From contig JARGOX010000028.1 of NCBI GenBank assembly GCA_029233925.1, positions 20,617 to 84,616 on the forward strand: a DNA stretch of 64,000 nt, in the 5' to 3' direction. Shown in pieces: positions 26,624 to 36,432 of the stretch (positions within the stretch are counted from its first letter, which is position 1; each line of letters opens with the position of its first letter). The translations under genes and the position numbers were made by a program. Below the pieces are notes generated by a model, which had not been told where the DNA came from, did not search any database, and saw only the letters and a program-made list of their open reading frames with translations. This stretch comes from Rhizobiaceae bacterium (lineage in GTDB: Bacteria > Pseudomonadota > Alphaproteobacteria > Rhizobiales > Rhizobiaceae).

Positions 26624-27178
26624 ATGAAAGCATCTGAGGCCGACATTCTGATTGTGCCCGGATACAAGAATTCCGGTCCGCAGCACTGGCAGAGTCGTTG
26701 GGAAACGAAATTGTCCACCGCAAGCCGGGTTGAGCAGCAATCATGGGAAAAGCCGGTTTGTGAAGAATGGACGCAGGAAATAGCCCGCGCTGTCAATGCG
26801 TCCGTCAGGCCAGCTGTTCTGATCGCACATTCTCTTGGCGTGGCGGCCTCTGTTCAGGCCATTCCCCAGTTCAGCAAAAAGATTGCCGGTGCCTTGCTGG
26901 TGGCCCCGCCAGATGTGGCCAATCCGAAAATCCGCCCGCGGCATCTGATGACATTTGGACCCTACAGCCGTGATCCCTTGCCATTCCCCTCTATCGTGAT
27001 TGCCAGCAAAAATGATCCCTATTGCAGCCTGGACGTGGCTGAGGACATCGCTGCGGCCTGGGGATCATTGTTCATGGATGCAGGCGAAGCCGGACACATC
27101 GATGTCGCCTCGGGCTTTGGGCCCTGGCCGGAAGGATTGATGGTCCTTGCCAAGTTTCTGGGCCAGTTAAAGGCCTGA
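26624..27178 (+). CDS. RBBP9/YdeN family alpha/beta hydrolase
   Basis: 184 residues. ILIVPGYKNSGPQHWQSRWE is the family N-terminal signature, AHSLGVAA the nucleophile elbow (serine near residue 68), SKNDPYCS the acid and GEAGHID the histidine. Small serine hydrolases whose physiological substrates in bacteria are mostly unknown. Convergent with the DUF1476 gene across a perfect 15-bp palindrome. Confidence 0.92.
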   Translation: MKASEADILIVPGYKNSGPQHWQSRWETKLSTASRVEQQSWEKPVCEEWTQEIARAVNASVRPAVLIAHSLGVAASVQAIPQFSKKIAGALLVAPPDVANPKIRPRHLMTFGPYSRDPLPFPSIVIASKNDPYCSLDVAEDIAAAWGSLFMDAGEAGHIDVASGFGPWPEGLMVLAKFLGQLKA

Positions 27179-27255
27179 CATCACGACAGCACTGGGTCAG
27201 ATAGAATAAACTTGGTCAGGTTTTTAAACCCGACCTTCTGATTTGAAGCTTTGCG

Positions 27256-27288
27256 TTGCGGAAAACCGTTGGAAACGGTTTTCCGCAA
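27256..27288. repeat. Perfect 15-bp inverted repeat (hairpin)
   Basis: TTGCGGAAAACCGTT, loop GGA, AACGGTTTTCCGCAA. It sits between two convergent genes and could terminate transcription from both sides, although no T-run follows on either strand. It may also be an extragenic palindromic repeat of the GGAAAACCGTT type common in rhizobial genomes. Confidence 0.85.
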
Positions 27289-27293
27289 TTGCA

Positions 27294-27614
27294 CTATTCC
27301 GAAATGATCTGTGCCCTGGCGGTTTGCAACAACTCGTCCATGGTGCGGCGGATCTGATGATCGGACTGTTCAACATTGGCCGCTTCAAGATCCCCCTTCA
27401 CCTTGCGAAAGACGTCCTCGTCGCCAGCTTCCTGAAGATCGGATATGACAACTTCCTTTGCATAGGCCTCAGCCTCTTCGCCAGCTTTGCCCATCAAGGC
27501 TGCAGCCCACATACCCAATAGTTTGTTACGCCGTGCCTCTGCTTTGAAACGCAGTTCCGCGTCATGGGCAAATTTATTCTCAAAGGCATCACTGCGATCG
27601 TCCATGCCGCTCAT
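27294..27614 (-). CDS. F1-ATPase inhibitor zeta subunit (DUF1476)
   Basis: 106 residues, almost entirely helical: MDDRSDAFENKFAHDAELRF, then a four-helix arrangement. This is the alphaproteobacterial zeta protein, which in Paracoccus blocks ATP hydrolysis by F1 through its N-terminal segment. Whether it is a strong inhibitor varies between species. ATG 27614 has GGGAG eight bases upstream. Divergent from purC, typical of the order. Confidence 0.93.
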   Translation of the reverse strand: MSGMDDRSDAFENKFAHDAELRFKAEARRNKLLGMWAAALMGKAGEEAEAYAKEVVISDLQEAGDEDVFRKVKGDLEAANVEQSDHQIRRTMDELLQTARAQIISE

Positions 27615-27865
27615 AGTCAGTACTCCCGAAGGTCGACGAAATTATCCTGATAAACAGCCGTCCTGGCTGTTCGTTTCATACGTGTAAACCAAAAGCGCGC
27701 CGAAAGATCAATCATTGCGTTGGCCGATTATCAAATAACACGGCATTTCGGCCAAAATGCAGACTTCAAGCGATTGTGAAATGCCTGGCTATGGGCTAGA
27801 TCATACCTAAACTGTCGCCATTCGACGCAGCATGCGACTATCCCGCTGCAGAAACAGAGTGAACC

Positions 27866-28630
27866 ATGAAGCGTCGCCGCCGCATATACGAAGGCAAGGC
27901 CAAAATACTTTATGAAGGCCCTGAACCAGGAACCCTCATACAGTTTTTCAAAGATGATGCCACCGCGTTCAACAACAAGAAACATGATGTTGTCGAAGGC
28001 AAAGGTGTGCTGAACAATCGTATTTCAGAATATATCTTCAACCATCTGAACCGAATCGGCATTCCGACACACTTCATTCGGCGCCTCAACATGCGCGAGC
28101 AGTTGATCAAGGAAGTTGAGATCATCCCGCTGGAAGTGGTAGTGCGCAATATTGCCGCTGGTCAGCTGTCAAAAAGACTGGGTCTTGAAGAGGGTACGGT
28201 TCTGCCGCGCTCGATCATCGAGTTCTATTACAAGGCCGATGCACTTGATGACCCGATGGTTTCCGAAGAGCACATTACGGCGTTCGGCTGGGCCAGCCCG
28301 CAGGAAATAGATGACATCATGGCGCTGGCCATTCGGGTGAATGATTTTCTCAGTGGTCTTTTCCTCGGCGTCGGCATCCAGCTTGTGGATTTCAAGATTG
28401 AATGCGGCAGGCTGTTTGAGGGAGACACCATGAGGGTTGTCATCGCTGACGAAATCTCGCCTGACAATTGCCGCCTCTGGGATGTCGAGACCAAGGACAA
28501 GATGGACAAGGATCGCTATCGCCGCGATATGGGAGGCCTCGTCGAGGCTTATCAGGAAGTGGCTCGGCGCCTGGGCATTGTCAACAAGAATGAGCCACCT
28601 CGCGGGACCGGCCCGGTTCTTGTCAAATAG
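27866..28630 (+). CDS. purC: Phosphoribosylaminoimidazole-succinocarboxamide synthase (SAICAR synthase)
   Basis: 254 residues. [24 protein letters not shown] contains the nucleotide-binding start, [17 protein letters not shown] and [10 protein letters not shown] the catalytic region, and [13 protein letters not shown] the family end motif. Joins CAIR and aspartate using ATP. First gene of the purine block, followed by purS. Confidence 0.97.
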   Translation: MKRRRRIYEGKAKILYEGPEPGTLIQFFKDDATAFNNKKHDVVEGKGVLNNRISEYIFNHLNRIGIPTHFIRRLNMREQLIKEVEIIPLEVVVRNIAAGQLSKRLGLEEGTVLPRSIIEFYYKADALDDPMVSEEHITAFGWASPQEIDDIMALAIRVNDFLSGLFLGVGIQLVDFKIECGRLFEGDTMRVVIADEISPDNCRLWDVETKDKMDKDRYRRDMGGLVEAYQEVARRLGIVNKNEPPRGTGPVLVK

Positions 28631-28682
28631 CTGCTATTGCTCAAACGGGCATATGGCAACGCATAAGTTAAGGAAAAAGTCT

Positions 28683-28925
28683 GTGATTAAGGCGCGAGTG
28701 ACTGTAACCTTGAAAAATGGTGTTCTTGATCCTCAGGGAAAAGCCATCGAAGGTGCGCTTGGATCAATGGGCTTTGAAGGCATTGGCCATGTCAGACAGG
28801 GCAAGGTTTTTGATCTGGAACTCTCAACCACTGATGCAGCAGCTGCGCGCCAACAGCTCGATGAGATGTGCGCGAAGCTGCTGGCCAATACCGTGATTGA
28901 AGATTACGCCATCGAATTGATCTGA
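28683..28925 (+). CDS. purS: FGAM synthase subunit PurS
   Basis: 80 residues, starting at a GTG (VIKARVTVTLKNGVLDPQGK) with AAGGAAAA upstream; the 162-residue track ORF merges it with out-of-frame sequence. Family motif ALGSMGFEGIGHVRQGKVFDL. PurS bridges PurL and PurQ in the three-part FGAM synthetase, carrying ammonia between them. 52 bases after purC; its expected partner purQ is displaced by kynA. Confidence 0.93.
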   Translation: MIKARVTVTLKNGVLDPQGKAIEGALGSMGFEGIGHVRQGKVFDLELSTTDAAAARQQLDEMCAKLLANTVIEDYAIELI

Positions 28926-28947
28926 ACGACGCTCTCTTTCGACCTTT

Positions 28948-29796
28948 TTAAAGATCCGTGCGAACAGCCCACAGTTCCGGAAAAAACGTCCGATCCAGTG
29001 CCGTTTTGAGATAACCCACGCCCGATGAGCCTCCAGTGCCCTTCTTGTGTCCGATGATTCGCTCGACTGTTTTCATGTGACGAAAACGCCATTGCTGGAA
29101 ATGATCCTCTACGTCCACAAGCTCTTCGGCCAGTTCATAGAGCTCGAAATATCGTTCAGGCTCCCGGTATACCTGCAGCCAGATATCGTGAAGCGCATCG
29201 CTGTAGCTATGTGTCTTCGAAAAATCACGGTTCAGCAGAGAATCAGGCACGTCCAGGCCCGAGCGTTTGACCAGGGCAATGGCCTCATCATAAATGCTTG
29301 GTCCTCGAAATGCCGCTTCAAGGCGCGCATAGACCTGTGGTGTATGGCGGTGCGGTGCCAGCATGCGCTCGTCTTTTGCACCCAAAAGGATTTCCACCAA
29401 TCGGTATTGGTAGGATTGAAAGCCCGAGGCCTGCCCCAGTGTATCGCGAAATGTCAGATAGTCCGATGGTGTCAGGGTCGAGAGCACATCCCATGCGGAG
29501 ATCAATTGTTCCTGGATTCGAGAGATCCGCGCCAGTGCCTTGAAAGCGATTCCCGCTTTGCCGTCACGCATATTCTGCATGGCAAATTCCAGCTCGTGAA
29601 TAATCAGGCTGAGCCAGAGTTCCTGCACATGATGGACAATGATGAAAAGTTTCTCATCCTGCTGGTCGCTGAGCGGCACCTGAGCAGACAGCAACGTATC
29701 GAGCTTGAGGTAATCGCCATAGGCCATGCGCCCCTTGAAATCGAGTGCCATGTCACTCTCAACCCGGCTGTTATCTTCTGTCAAAATGCTCTCCAT
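28948..29796 (-). CDS. kynA: Tryptophan 2,3-dioxygenase
   Basis: 282 residues of the heme-dependent TDO family: [35 protein letters not shown] with the distal histidine, [10 protein letters not shown], and [31 protein letters not shown] with the proximal histidine and flexible loop. Converts tryptophan to N-formylkynurenine. No other kynurenine gene is next to it. It lies on the opposite strand between purS and purQ, separated from purS by only 22 bases. Confidence 0.95.
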   Translation of the reverse strand: MESILTEDNSRVESDMALDFKGRMAYGDYLKLDTLLSAQVPLSDQQDEKLFIIVHHVQELWLSLIIHELEFAMQNMRDGKAGIAFKALARISRIQEQLISAWDVLSTLTPSDYLTFRDTLGQASGFQSYQYRLVEILLGAKDERMLAPHRHTPQVYARLEAAFRGPSIYDEAIALVKRSGLDVPDSLLNRDFSKTHSYSDALHDIWLQVYREPERYFELYELAEELVDVEDHFQQWRFRHMKTVERIIGHKKGTGGSSGVGYLKTALDRTFFPELWAVRTDL

Positions 29797-29988
29797 CCAA
29801 TCAGCTGTGCAAACCGCCTCGACCCCCGTCGCTTGGTTGCAACGGTTCGATCGGCATTTATTTTAAGTGTAAACTATCTGGACGATACAAGGCACTCAAT
29901 AGCAAAGCAACAGCTATCGCAATTGCTGATCATATGCGGTAAAAGGCGGAAGAACCGTACCCAATTCCAGACCCGCAAAGCTTTGACC

Positions 29989-30657
29989 ATGAAATCTGCT
30001 GTTCTACTCCTTCCTGGCCTGAACCGTGACCGGGACATGATTGCTGCATTGACCAAAATCTCCGGCGAGGCCCCCGTTACCATCTGGCAGACCGAAACCG
30101 AGATTCCCGATGTCGATCTGATCGTCATACCCGGTGGCTTTTCCTACGGCGATTATCTGCGCTGTGGCGCCATCGCCGCGCGCATGCCGGTCATGGATGC
30201 GGTCAGGCGCAAGGCCGCCAGTGGAACCCGCGTGCTTGGCGTGTGCAATGGCTTCCAGATTCTGGTTGAAGCCGGTCTCTTGCCTGGCGCGCTGATGCGC
30301 AATGCCTCGCTCAAATTCGTCTGCAAGCAGGTTCAGCTTGAAGTCACCAATGCCGACACGGTTTTTACCGGGCAATACAGGCAGGGCGAAATCATACGTT
30401 GCCCGGTCGCGCATCATGACGGCAATTATTTTGCCGAGAGCGAAACGCTCAAGCAACTGGAAGACAATGGGCAGGTGGTGTTTCGTTATGCAAACGGCAC
30501 AAACCCCAACGGTTCCGTCAATGATATCGCCGGTATCATCAACAAGAATGGTAATGTTCTTGGCATGATGCCGCACCCGGAAAATCTGATCGAGGCCGCC
30601 CACGGCGGCAATGACGGTTACGCCCTGTTCAGTGCCGCGCTGGGAATCGCTGCCTGA
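29989..30657 (+). CDS. purQ: FGAM synthase glutaminase subunit PurQ
   Basis: 222 residues, class I glutamine amidotransferase. Nucleophile in [16 protein letters not shown] near residue 85, histidine and glutamate in [23 protein letters not shown] is typical of PurQ. Supplies ammonia to PurL. The 536-residue track ORF runs through kynA antisense; ATG 29989 is the family start. About 190 bases upstream of it are left for a promoter, since kynA blocks read-through from purS. Confidence 0.96.
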   Translation: MKSAVLLLPGLNRDRDMIAALTKISGEAPVTIWQTETEIPDVDLIVIPGGFSYGDYLRCGAIAARMPVMDAVRRKAASGTRVLGVCNGFQILVEAGLLPGALMRNASLKFVCKQVQLEVTNADTVFTGQYRQGEIIRCPVAHHDGNYFAESETLKQLEDNGQVVFRYANGTNPNGSVNDIAGIINKNGNVLGMMPHPENLIEAAHGGNDGYALFSAALGIAA

Positions 30658-30692
30658 CCAGTTAAAATGTCGCTCTGTTGTGAGGAATTAAC

Positions 30693-31157
30693 GTGACCCC
30701 GGTTGGCACACATACTGCTGAAGCACCAAGACGTCGCGTTTCGCGTCCGGCCCTTTCCATCATATGGATGGGTCTGCTGGCCACTGGACTTTTGACCGGC
30801 TGCCAGAGTGATGGACCGGGCCCCGGCAATCTGACTCTCCAGGCATCGGAACCGGCGCTGCCGGCCATGGAGCGCATCGCCCTGACGGCCAGCAAATGCT
30901 GGTTCAGGTCGGGCAACAGGAATTTCAAGCCATACCGGCTTGCCATGGAGCTCAATTCCCTGACCGGCCGCCCACGTATCCTGCTGGTTCCGCGCAACAA
31001 GCCCGAAGACCGACCACTTGCCGTCATTGAGGCGGAAGGCGATCCGGCTACGATAAAAGCCTACGGTGCCTTGCTGTTCTCCCCTACCGGCAATCTCATG
31101 GTCGCTGACATCAGGGACTGGACCAAAGGGTCCACTACATGCAATTCCGCCACCTGA
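30693..31157 (+). CDS. Predicted lipoprotein of unknown function
   Basis: 154 residues. After a charged start, [20 protein letters not shown] is a lipoprotein signal with lipobox LLTGC, followed by a short periplasmic domain ([21 protein letters not shown]) with two more cysteines. No family recognised. Lies between purQ and purL and is likely cotranscribed with them, but nothing suggests a purine role. The start may be further inside. Confidence 0.75.
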   Translation: MTPVGTHTAEAPRRRVSRPALSIIWMGLLATGLLTGCQSDGPGPGNLTLQASEPALPAMERIALTASKCWFRSGNRNFKPYRLAMELNSLTGRPRILLVPRNKPEDRPLAVIEAEGDPATIKAYGALLFSPTGNLMVADIRDWTKGSTTCNSAT

Positions 31158-31182
31158 CACAATCAACCTATTGAAACCGGAC

Positions 31183-33417
31183 ATGACCATCCCAAACGAA
31201 ATTCAGATTACCCCGGAACTTATCGAAGCCCACGGCCTTAAACCGGATGAATATGAACGTATTCTCGCATTGATCGGCCGTGAGCCGAGTTTTACCGAAC
31301 TCGGCATTTTCTCGGCCATGTGGAATGAGCATTGTTCCTACAAGTCATCGAAGAAATGGCTGCGCACATTGCCCACTGAAGGACCTCAGGTCATTCAGGG
31401 ACCCGGCGAAAATGCCGGAGTGGTCGATATCGGTGACGGTGACTGCGTCGTCTTCAAAATGGAAAGCCACAACCATCCGTCCTATATCGAGCCCTATCAG
31501 GGCGCTGCAACCGGCATGGGCGGCATTTTGCGGGATGTCTTCACCATGGGCGCCCGGCCAATTGCAGCCATGAATGCGTTGCGCTTTGGCGAACCCGACC
31601 ACCCCAAGACACGCCATCTTGTTGCCGGCGTTGTCGCCGGCATCGGCGGCTATGGCAATTCCTTCGGAGTCCCGACAGTCGGTGGCGAAGTCGAGTTCGA
31701 CGCGCGCTACAATGGCAATTGCCTGGTCAATGCCTTCGCAGCAGGCCTGGCAAAAACCGATGCGATCTTCTATTCCAAAGCCGAAGGCGTCGGTCTGCCG
31801 GTTGTCTATTTGGGTGCAAAGACCGGGCGTGATGGTGTTGGCGGCGCCACGATGGCTTCTGCCGAATTTGATGAAATGATCGAGGAAAAGCGCCCCACAG
31901 TTCAGGTTGGCGACCCCTTCACCGAAAAATGCCTGCTGGAGGCAAGCCTTGAACTGATGGCATCGGGCGCTGTCATCGCCATTCAGGACATGGGCGCGGC
32001 CGGGCTGACCTGTTCGGCTGTCGAGATGGGCGCCAAGGGCGATCTCGGCGTGGAACTGAACCTGGACATGGTTCCGGTTCGCGAAGAAAACATGAGCGCC
32101 TACGAGATGATGCTATCGGAAAGCCAGGAGCGCATGCTGATGGTTCTGCGCCCGGAAATGGAAGCGGAAGCAAAGGCCATCTTCGTGAAATGGGGGCTGG
32201 ATTTCGCCATTGTCGGCAAGACGACTGACGACCTGCGTTTTCGAATCTTCCATGCCGGGGATCTCGTCGCTGATCTGCCAATCAAGGAATTGGGAGACGA
32301 GGCACCGGAATATGACCGGCCATGGCGTGAAACCGGATTATATTCTCCGCTTCCGGCGCAAAACATCGAAGAGCCCGAAGATTATGGCAAGGCACTTCTG
32401 TCGCTACTGGGTTCGGCGAACAATTCCTCGCGCCGATGGGTCTATGAGCAATATGATACGCTGATACAGGGCAACAGCCTGCAATTGCCAGGCGGTGATG
32501 CGGGCGTGGTACGGGTTGACGGCCACCCGACCAAAGCCCTGGCATTTTCTTCCGACGTGACACCGCGCTATTGCGAGGCCGATCCCTATGAAGGTGGCAA
32601 ACAGGCCGTTGCGGAATGCTGGAGAAACATCACCGCTACCGGTGCGGAACCATTGGCTTCAACCGATAACCTCAATTTCGGCAATCCGGAACGCCCGGAG
32701 ATCATGGGACAATTGGTCAAGGCCATTGAAGGGATCGGAGATGCCTGCACCACCCTGCGCTTCCCCATCGTTTCGGGCAATGTATCGCTCTATAATGAGA
32801 CCAATGGCGAGGCGATCCTGCCGACACCGACCATAGCCGGTGTTGGACTCATTCCTGACTGGTCACAGATGGCAACCATCGGCGGCGCAAAAGTTGGCGA
32901 CACGATTGTTCTGCTGGGCGGCGACGGAACACATCTGGGCCAATCGGTCTATATGCGCGACTGTCTCGGACGGGCCGATGGCCCCCCGCCCCCGGTTGAC
33001 CTCAATGTCGAAAAGCGCAACGGCGACTTCGTCCGCTCGGCCATTCGCAATGGTCAGCTCAGTGCCTGCCACGATATTTCCGATGGAGGCCTGGCGCTTT
33101 GCCTGGCCGAAATGGCCATGGCCGCCAATAAAGGCATGAGAGTGGAAATCGATTGCGAAATCGCTCCGACCCACGGGCAATTGTTTGGTGAGGACCAGGC
33201 CCGCTATGTGGTGACCATTTCTGCCGATATGGCCAATTTCTTCTGTATGAGTGCCGAAGGGGCCGGTGTGCCGTTCCGACAGATTGGCACTGTTGGCGAT
33301 GATCAATTGACGATCAATGACCTGCTCTCCATATCAGTAGAGCAATTGCGCAATGCACATGAATCCTGGTTCCCGGACTATATGGACAGGGATATTGCCC
33401 AAAGCCTGATAGACTGA
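31183..33417 (+). CDS. purL: FGAM synthase subunit PurL (small type)
   Basis: 744 residues. [18 protein letters not shown] at the start, [21 protein letters not shown] nucleotide motif, and [20 protein letters not shown] near the end. The short form without glutaminase domain, working with PurS and PurQ to turn FGAR into FGAM. The track ORF begins 39 codons earlier, inside the lipoprotein gene; ATG 31183 matches family starts. Confidence 0.97.
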   Translation: MTIPNEIQITPELIEAHGLKPDEYERILALIGREPSFTELGIFSAMWNEHCSYKSSKKWLRTLPTEGPQVIQGPGENAGVVDIGDGDCVVFKMESHNHPSYIEPYQGAATGMGGILRDVFTMGARPIAAMNALRFGEPDHPKTRHLVAGVVAGIGGYGNSFGVPTVGGEVEFDARYNGNCLVNAFAAGLAKTDAIFYSKAEGVGLPVVYLGAKTGRDGVGGATMASAEFDEMIEEKRPTVQVGDPFTEKCLLEASLELMASGAVIAIQDMGAAGLTCSAVEMGAKGDLGVELNLDMVPVREENMSAYEMMLSESQERMLMVLRPEMEAEAKAIFVKWGLDFAIVGKTTDDLRFRIFHAGDLVADLPIKELGDEAPEYDRPWRETGLYSPLPAQNIEEPEDYGKALLSLLGSANNSSRRWVYEQYDTLIQGNSLQLPGGDAGVVRVDGHPTKALAFSSDVTPRYCEADPYEGGKQAVAECWRNITATGAEPLASTDNLNFGNPERPEIMGQLVKAIEGIGDACTTLRFPIVSGNVSLYNETNGEAILPTPTIAGVGLIPDWSQMATIGGAKVGDTIVLLGGDGTHLGQSVYMRDCLGRADGPPPPVDLNVEKRNGDFVRSAIRNGQLSACHDISDGGLALCLAEMAMAANKGMRVEIDCEIAPTHGQLFGEDQARYVVTISADMANFFCMSAEGAGVPFRQIGTVGDDQLTINDLLSISVEQLRNAHESWFPDYMDRDIAQSLID

Positions 33418-33461
33418 TTGCCGGCAACCGAAATGACAATGACACAGACAGGAATGAAACC

Positions 33462-33695
33462 ATGCCCATGAGCGCTGGAGACATAGAAACAATGATCAAG
33501 GCAGCCATACCGGATGCCGTGGTAACGATCAGAGATCTGGCAGGCGACGGTGACCATTATGCCGCCGAGGTCGTCGCCGAAAGCTTCCGTGGCAAGAGCC
33601 GCGTACAGCAACACCAGATGGTCTATCAAGCCCTGCAAGGCAATATGGGCGGTGTACTGCATGCCTTGGCGCTTCAGACAAGTGCCCCCGATTAA
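33462..33695 (+). CDS. BolA family protein
   Basis: 77 residues: MPMSAGDIETMIKAAIPDAV, GDGDHYAAEVVAESFRGKS and QQHQMVYQAL, with the conserved histidine of the BolA Fe-S site. BolA-like proteins bind monothiol glutaredoxins through a shared [2Fe-2S] cluster and report iron status. The monothiol glutaredoxin gene follows, as in many Alphaproteobacteria. Ribosome binding site GGAATG precedes ATG. Confidence 0.95.
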   Translation: MPMSAGDIETMIKAAIPDAVVTIRDLAGDGDHYAAEVVAESFRGKSRVQQHQMVYQALQGNMGGVLHALALQTSAPD

Positions 33696-34013
33696 TAGGT
33701 CAGGAAGCCAGGAATATTCCGGTACACGCTGAGGAAGTTGCCTTCGAAATCCATTCAGCCGGTCTCCATCAGGTGTGTTCTGCACCTATGGTCTGACAAA
33801 AAATCCAAGCTGCGGATAAGACTGCAGACGTTTCTTTTTCACGCAAAGACTTTCGCTAGGAAATTCCTTCCCGACACCCACCGCTGCAGCACCTTGTCCG
33901 CCGCCCAAAGCATTTTGCAGCGGATCAGGGCTGGAAATCACAACGGTTCGGGTCTATTTACGATGACAGGACAAACTCCGGGCCTTAACCCCGGCAGACA
34001 CGAGGTATGTGAG
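33696..34013. other. Spacer between bolA and grxD
   Basis: 318 bases without a supported gene. The track shows an in-frame extension of grxD through it, but its translation is not protein-like and the family start is at 34014. It probably contains a separate grxD promoter. Confidence 0.5.
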
Positions 34014-34349
34014 ATGACGGGCATAAATGATTTTATCGACAACGAAGTCAAAACCAGCGATGTGGTTCTTTTCATGAAGGGCACACCAGCATTTCCGCAA
34101 TGCGGATTTTCCGGTCAGGTGGTGCAAATCCTCGATTATCTTGGTGTTGAATACAAGGGTGTCAACGTGCTTGCAGATGATGATCTGCGACAGGGCATCA
34201 AGGATTATTCAAACTGGCCGACCGTCCCGCAGCTTTACGTCAAGGGAGAGTTCGTCGGTGGATGCGACATCATCCGTGAAATGTTCCAGGCCAACGAGTT
34301 GCAGGAACACATGGTTGAAAAGGGCGTAGCCGTCAAAGGCGCAGCCTGA
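34014..34349 (+). CDS. grxD: Monothiol glutaredoxin Grx4 type
   Basis: 111 residues with the CGFS active site in [15 protein letters not shown], plus [19 protein letters not shown], the glutathione-binding segment. Monothiol Grx carry [2Fe-2S] clusters with glutathione and pass them on, or pair with BolA. GAGGT lies ahead of the ATG. Its stop overlaps the ytoQ start by one base (TGATG), so the two are translationally coupled. Confidence 0.96.
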   Translation: MTGINDFIDNEVKTSDVVLFMKGTPAFPQCGFSGQVVQILDYLGVEYKGVNVLADDDLRQGIKDYSNWPTVPQLYVKGEFVGGCDIIREMFQANELQEHMVEKGVAVKGAA

Positions 34350-34816
34350 TGCGTCAATGGAATGTCTATCTGTCCGGGGAAATCCATTCTGACTGGCGTG
34401 AGCAGGTTGAGACCGGCGTAAAAGCCGCCGGCCTTCCCGTGGTTTTCAATGCCCCGGTGACCCATCATGAGGCATCCGATGATTGTGGCGTTGCCATCCT
34501 TGGCGCGGAACCGGACAAATTCTGGCATGATCACAAGGGCGCGCAGGTCAACGCGATTCGCACCCGCACACTGATCGGCGATGCCGATATCGTCGTCGTG
34601 CGTTTTGGCGACAAATACAAGCAGTGGAACGCGGCTTTCGATGCAGGTTATGCTTCTGCGCTGGGCAAGGCACTGATTGTCATGCATGGTCCCGATCATC
34701 AGCACGCCCTCAAGGAAGTGGATGCAGCCGCTCTTGCCGTGGTGGAAACACCCGAGCAGATCGTCAAAATCCTCAACTATGTGATCGATAGCAAGCTGGC
34801 CGGTTACACCGGTTAG
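34349..34816 (+). CDS. YtoQ family protein
   Basis: 155 residues. [20 protein letters not shown] and FNAPVTHHEASDDCGVAILG match YtoQ, a family with a nucleoside-deoxyribosyltransferase-like Rossmann fold and no established function. Overlaps grxD, which is a conserved pairing and may point to a redox or Fe-S connection (inference). A long hairpin terminator follows. Confidence 0.92.
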   Translation: MRQWNVYLSGEIHSDWREQVETGVKAAGLPVVFNAPVTHHEASDDCGVAILGAEPDKFWHDHKGAQVNAIRTRTLIGDADIVVVRFGDKYKQWNAAFDAGYASALGKALIVMHGPDHQHALKEVDAAALAVVETPEQIVKILNYVIDSKLAGYTG

Positions 34817-34878
34817 AACGATAACCTCCAGCGCCTGTCGGCCATCCAGATCGACAGGCGAGCAATCGCTCTATTTTC

Positions 34879-34921
34879 CGGCATCGTGCAACAGGCCTCA
34901 AATTCCTGTTGCACGATGCCG
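34879..34921 (+). terminator. Rho-independent terminator of grxD-ytoQ
   Basis: 17-bp perfect stem CGGCATCGTGCAACAGG / CCTGTTGCACGATGCCG with a 9-base loop, then TTGTTTTAT. A smaller 9-bp hairpin (CGCCTGTCG/CGACAGGCG, 34832-34860) precedes it. Confidence 0.9.
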
Positions 34922-35087
34922 TTGTTTTATGAAAGAATATTCAGGTCGCAACTGTTGATGAGCATCAACCCGGGTGGTGCATTTAGAGTACTGCCCAATC
35001 CTGTTGCGGGATCACAGCCGAAAAACCAACGCTTTCAAACACCCACGCCGCGCCATGGCGCAATTCGGGTGGAGAATAGAGGCACGA

Positions 35088-36368
35088 ATGGACATGCAAA
35101 GCGCACCTGATTCTGAAGGCAGACCCGTGAGCGCCGGAGAAAGAAAAAATTTCGTCGACCGCGCCGGCATCGGTTTTGGCGAATTCATTTTCCTGATTGC
35201 CGCTTTGAGTTCGATTGTCGGACTGTCCATAGACATCATGTTGCCTGTCCTGCCCCTTATTGGCGACAGTTTTGCGGTTACCAATGAAAATGACCGGCAA
35301 GCGATCATTGTCGTCTTCATGCTTGGGTTTGGAGGCGCTCAGATCTTTTTTGGCCCGCTATCAGACCGATACGGTCGCAATATCATTCTGATTCCGGCAA
35401 TATTATTCTATGCAGCCGCCTCGATGGCCGCAATATTTGCCGACAGCTTTGCTGTTCTGCTGGCGCTTCGCCTGGCGCAGGGGGTCGGCGCTGCTGCCGT
35501 ACGCATTGTTGTCATGGCAATCGTCCGCGACTGTTTTGCCGGGCGCGATATGGCACGGGTCATGTCCTACACATTCACCATATTCATGATCGTTCCGGTT
35601 GTGGCTCCAGCTCTGGGACAATGGATTTCAAACATTGCCTCATGGCAATGGATATTCCTGGTGCTGGGTTTTGCCGGAACGGCCCTGGCCGCCTGGAGTG
35701 GATTGCGAATCAAGGAGACATTGCGGCCGAATGAACGTCAGCCATTGTCCTTTGCTGGCGTCGGCAATGCCTTTATGGAGATTATGAAAAACCGTCTGGC
35801 CATGGGCTATACGCTGGGTGCAACATTGTGTTTCAGCGGGCTGATTGCCTTTGTCGTCTCCGCCCAGCAGATTTTTCAGTCGATGTATGACCTTGGTCAA
35901 TGGTTTGCATTTGCCTTCGCACTCAACGCTGCGGTCATGGCCGTGCTCAACATTGCAAATGGAGCAATCGTGCGCACCGTCGGCATGCGCCTGATCTCGC
36001 ACAGCGCTCTCATTGCCTTCGCCCTGCTGGGAACCTTGCTGCTGTTGATCAGCCTTGCCGGTCAACCGCCCTTTTGGGTGTCCTATATCCTTCTGGCTGC
36101 AATCGTTGGCGCCTTTGGCCTGGTTCCAGGCAATTTCAACGCACTCGCCATGGAGCCACTGGGGCATATTGCCGGAACCGCATCATCGGTGCTGGGGGTT
36201 ATAACCTTTACAGTCGGCGCAGTACTGGGCGGTCTTGTAGGGCAGGCCTATAACGGAACCTTGATCCCCTTGGCCGCTGGTCTGGCGCTGTTTGGCTGGT
36301 TGGCGCTGGCCATCGTCCTGTGGACTGAAAAAGGCAAGCTGTTTGTCAACCCCGCCGGACCGCGCTAA
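35088..36368 (+). CDS. MFS multidrug transporter, Bcr/CflA family
   Basis: 426 residues with 12 predicted membrane segments. GFGGAQIFFGPLSDRYGRNIILI is the MFS loop 2-3 motif; LRLAQGVGAAAVRIVVMAIVRD is typical of the Bcr/CflA drug exporters. Pumps small molecules outward using the proton gradient; substrate unknown. ATG 35088 follows AGAGGCACGA; the track start lies in the terminator region of ytoQ. Single gene, convergent with ttcA. Confidence 0.92.
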   Translation: MDMQSAPDSEGRPVSAGERKNFVDRAGIGFGEFIFLIAALSSIVGLSIDIMLPVLPLIGDSFAVTNENDRQAIIVVFMLGFGGAQIFFGPLSDRYGRNIILIPAILFYAAASMAAIFADSFAVLLALRLAQGVGAAAVRIVVMAIVRDCFAGRDMARVMSYTFTIFMIVPVVAPALGQWISNIASWQWIFLVLGFAGTALAAWSGLRIKETLRPNERQPLSFAGVGNAFMEIMKNRLAMGYTLGATLCFSGLIAFVVSAQQIFQSMYDLGQWFAFAFALNAAVMAVLNIANGAIVRTVGMRLISHSALIAFALLGTLLLLISLAGQPPFWVSYILLAAIVGAFGLVPGNFNALAMEPLGHIAGTASSVLGVITFTVGAVLGGLVGQAYNGTLIPLAAGLALFGWLALAIVLWTEKGKLFVNPAGPR

Positions 36369-36432
36369 CCCATGACCGCGTTAATCCATGGTTGCGGCCG
36401 TCTGGCCCAGTTTCCGACGAGAAGAACCAGTT

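Noticed and set aside
29047-29988. N-terminal 314 codons of the 536-codon purQ track ORF
   Set aside because: They run antisense through kynA; purQ homologues start at the ATG at 29989.
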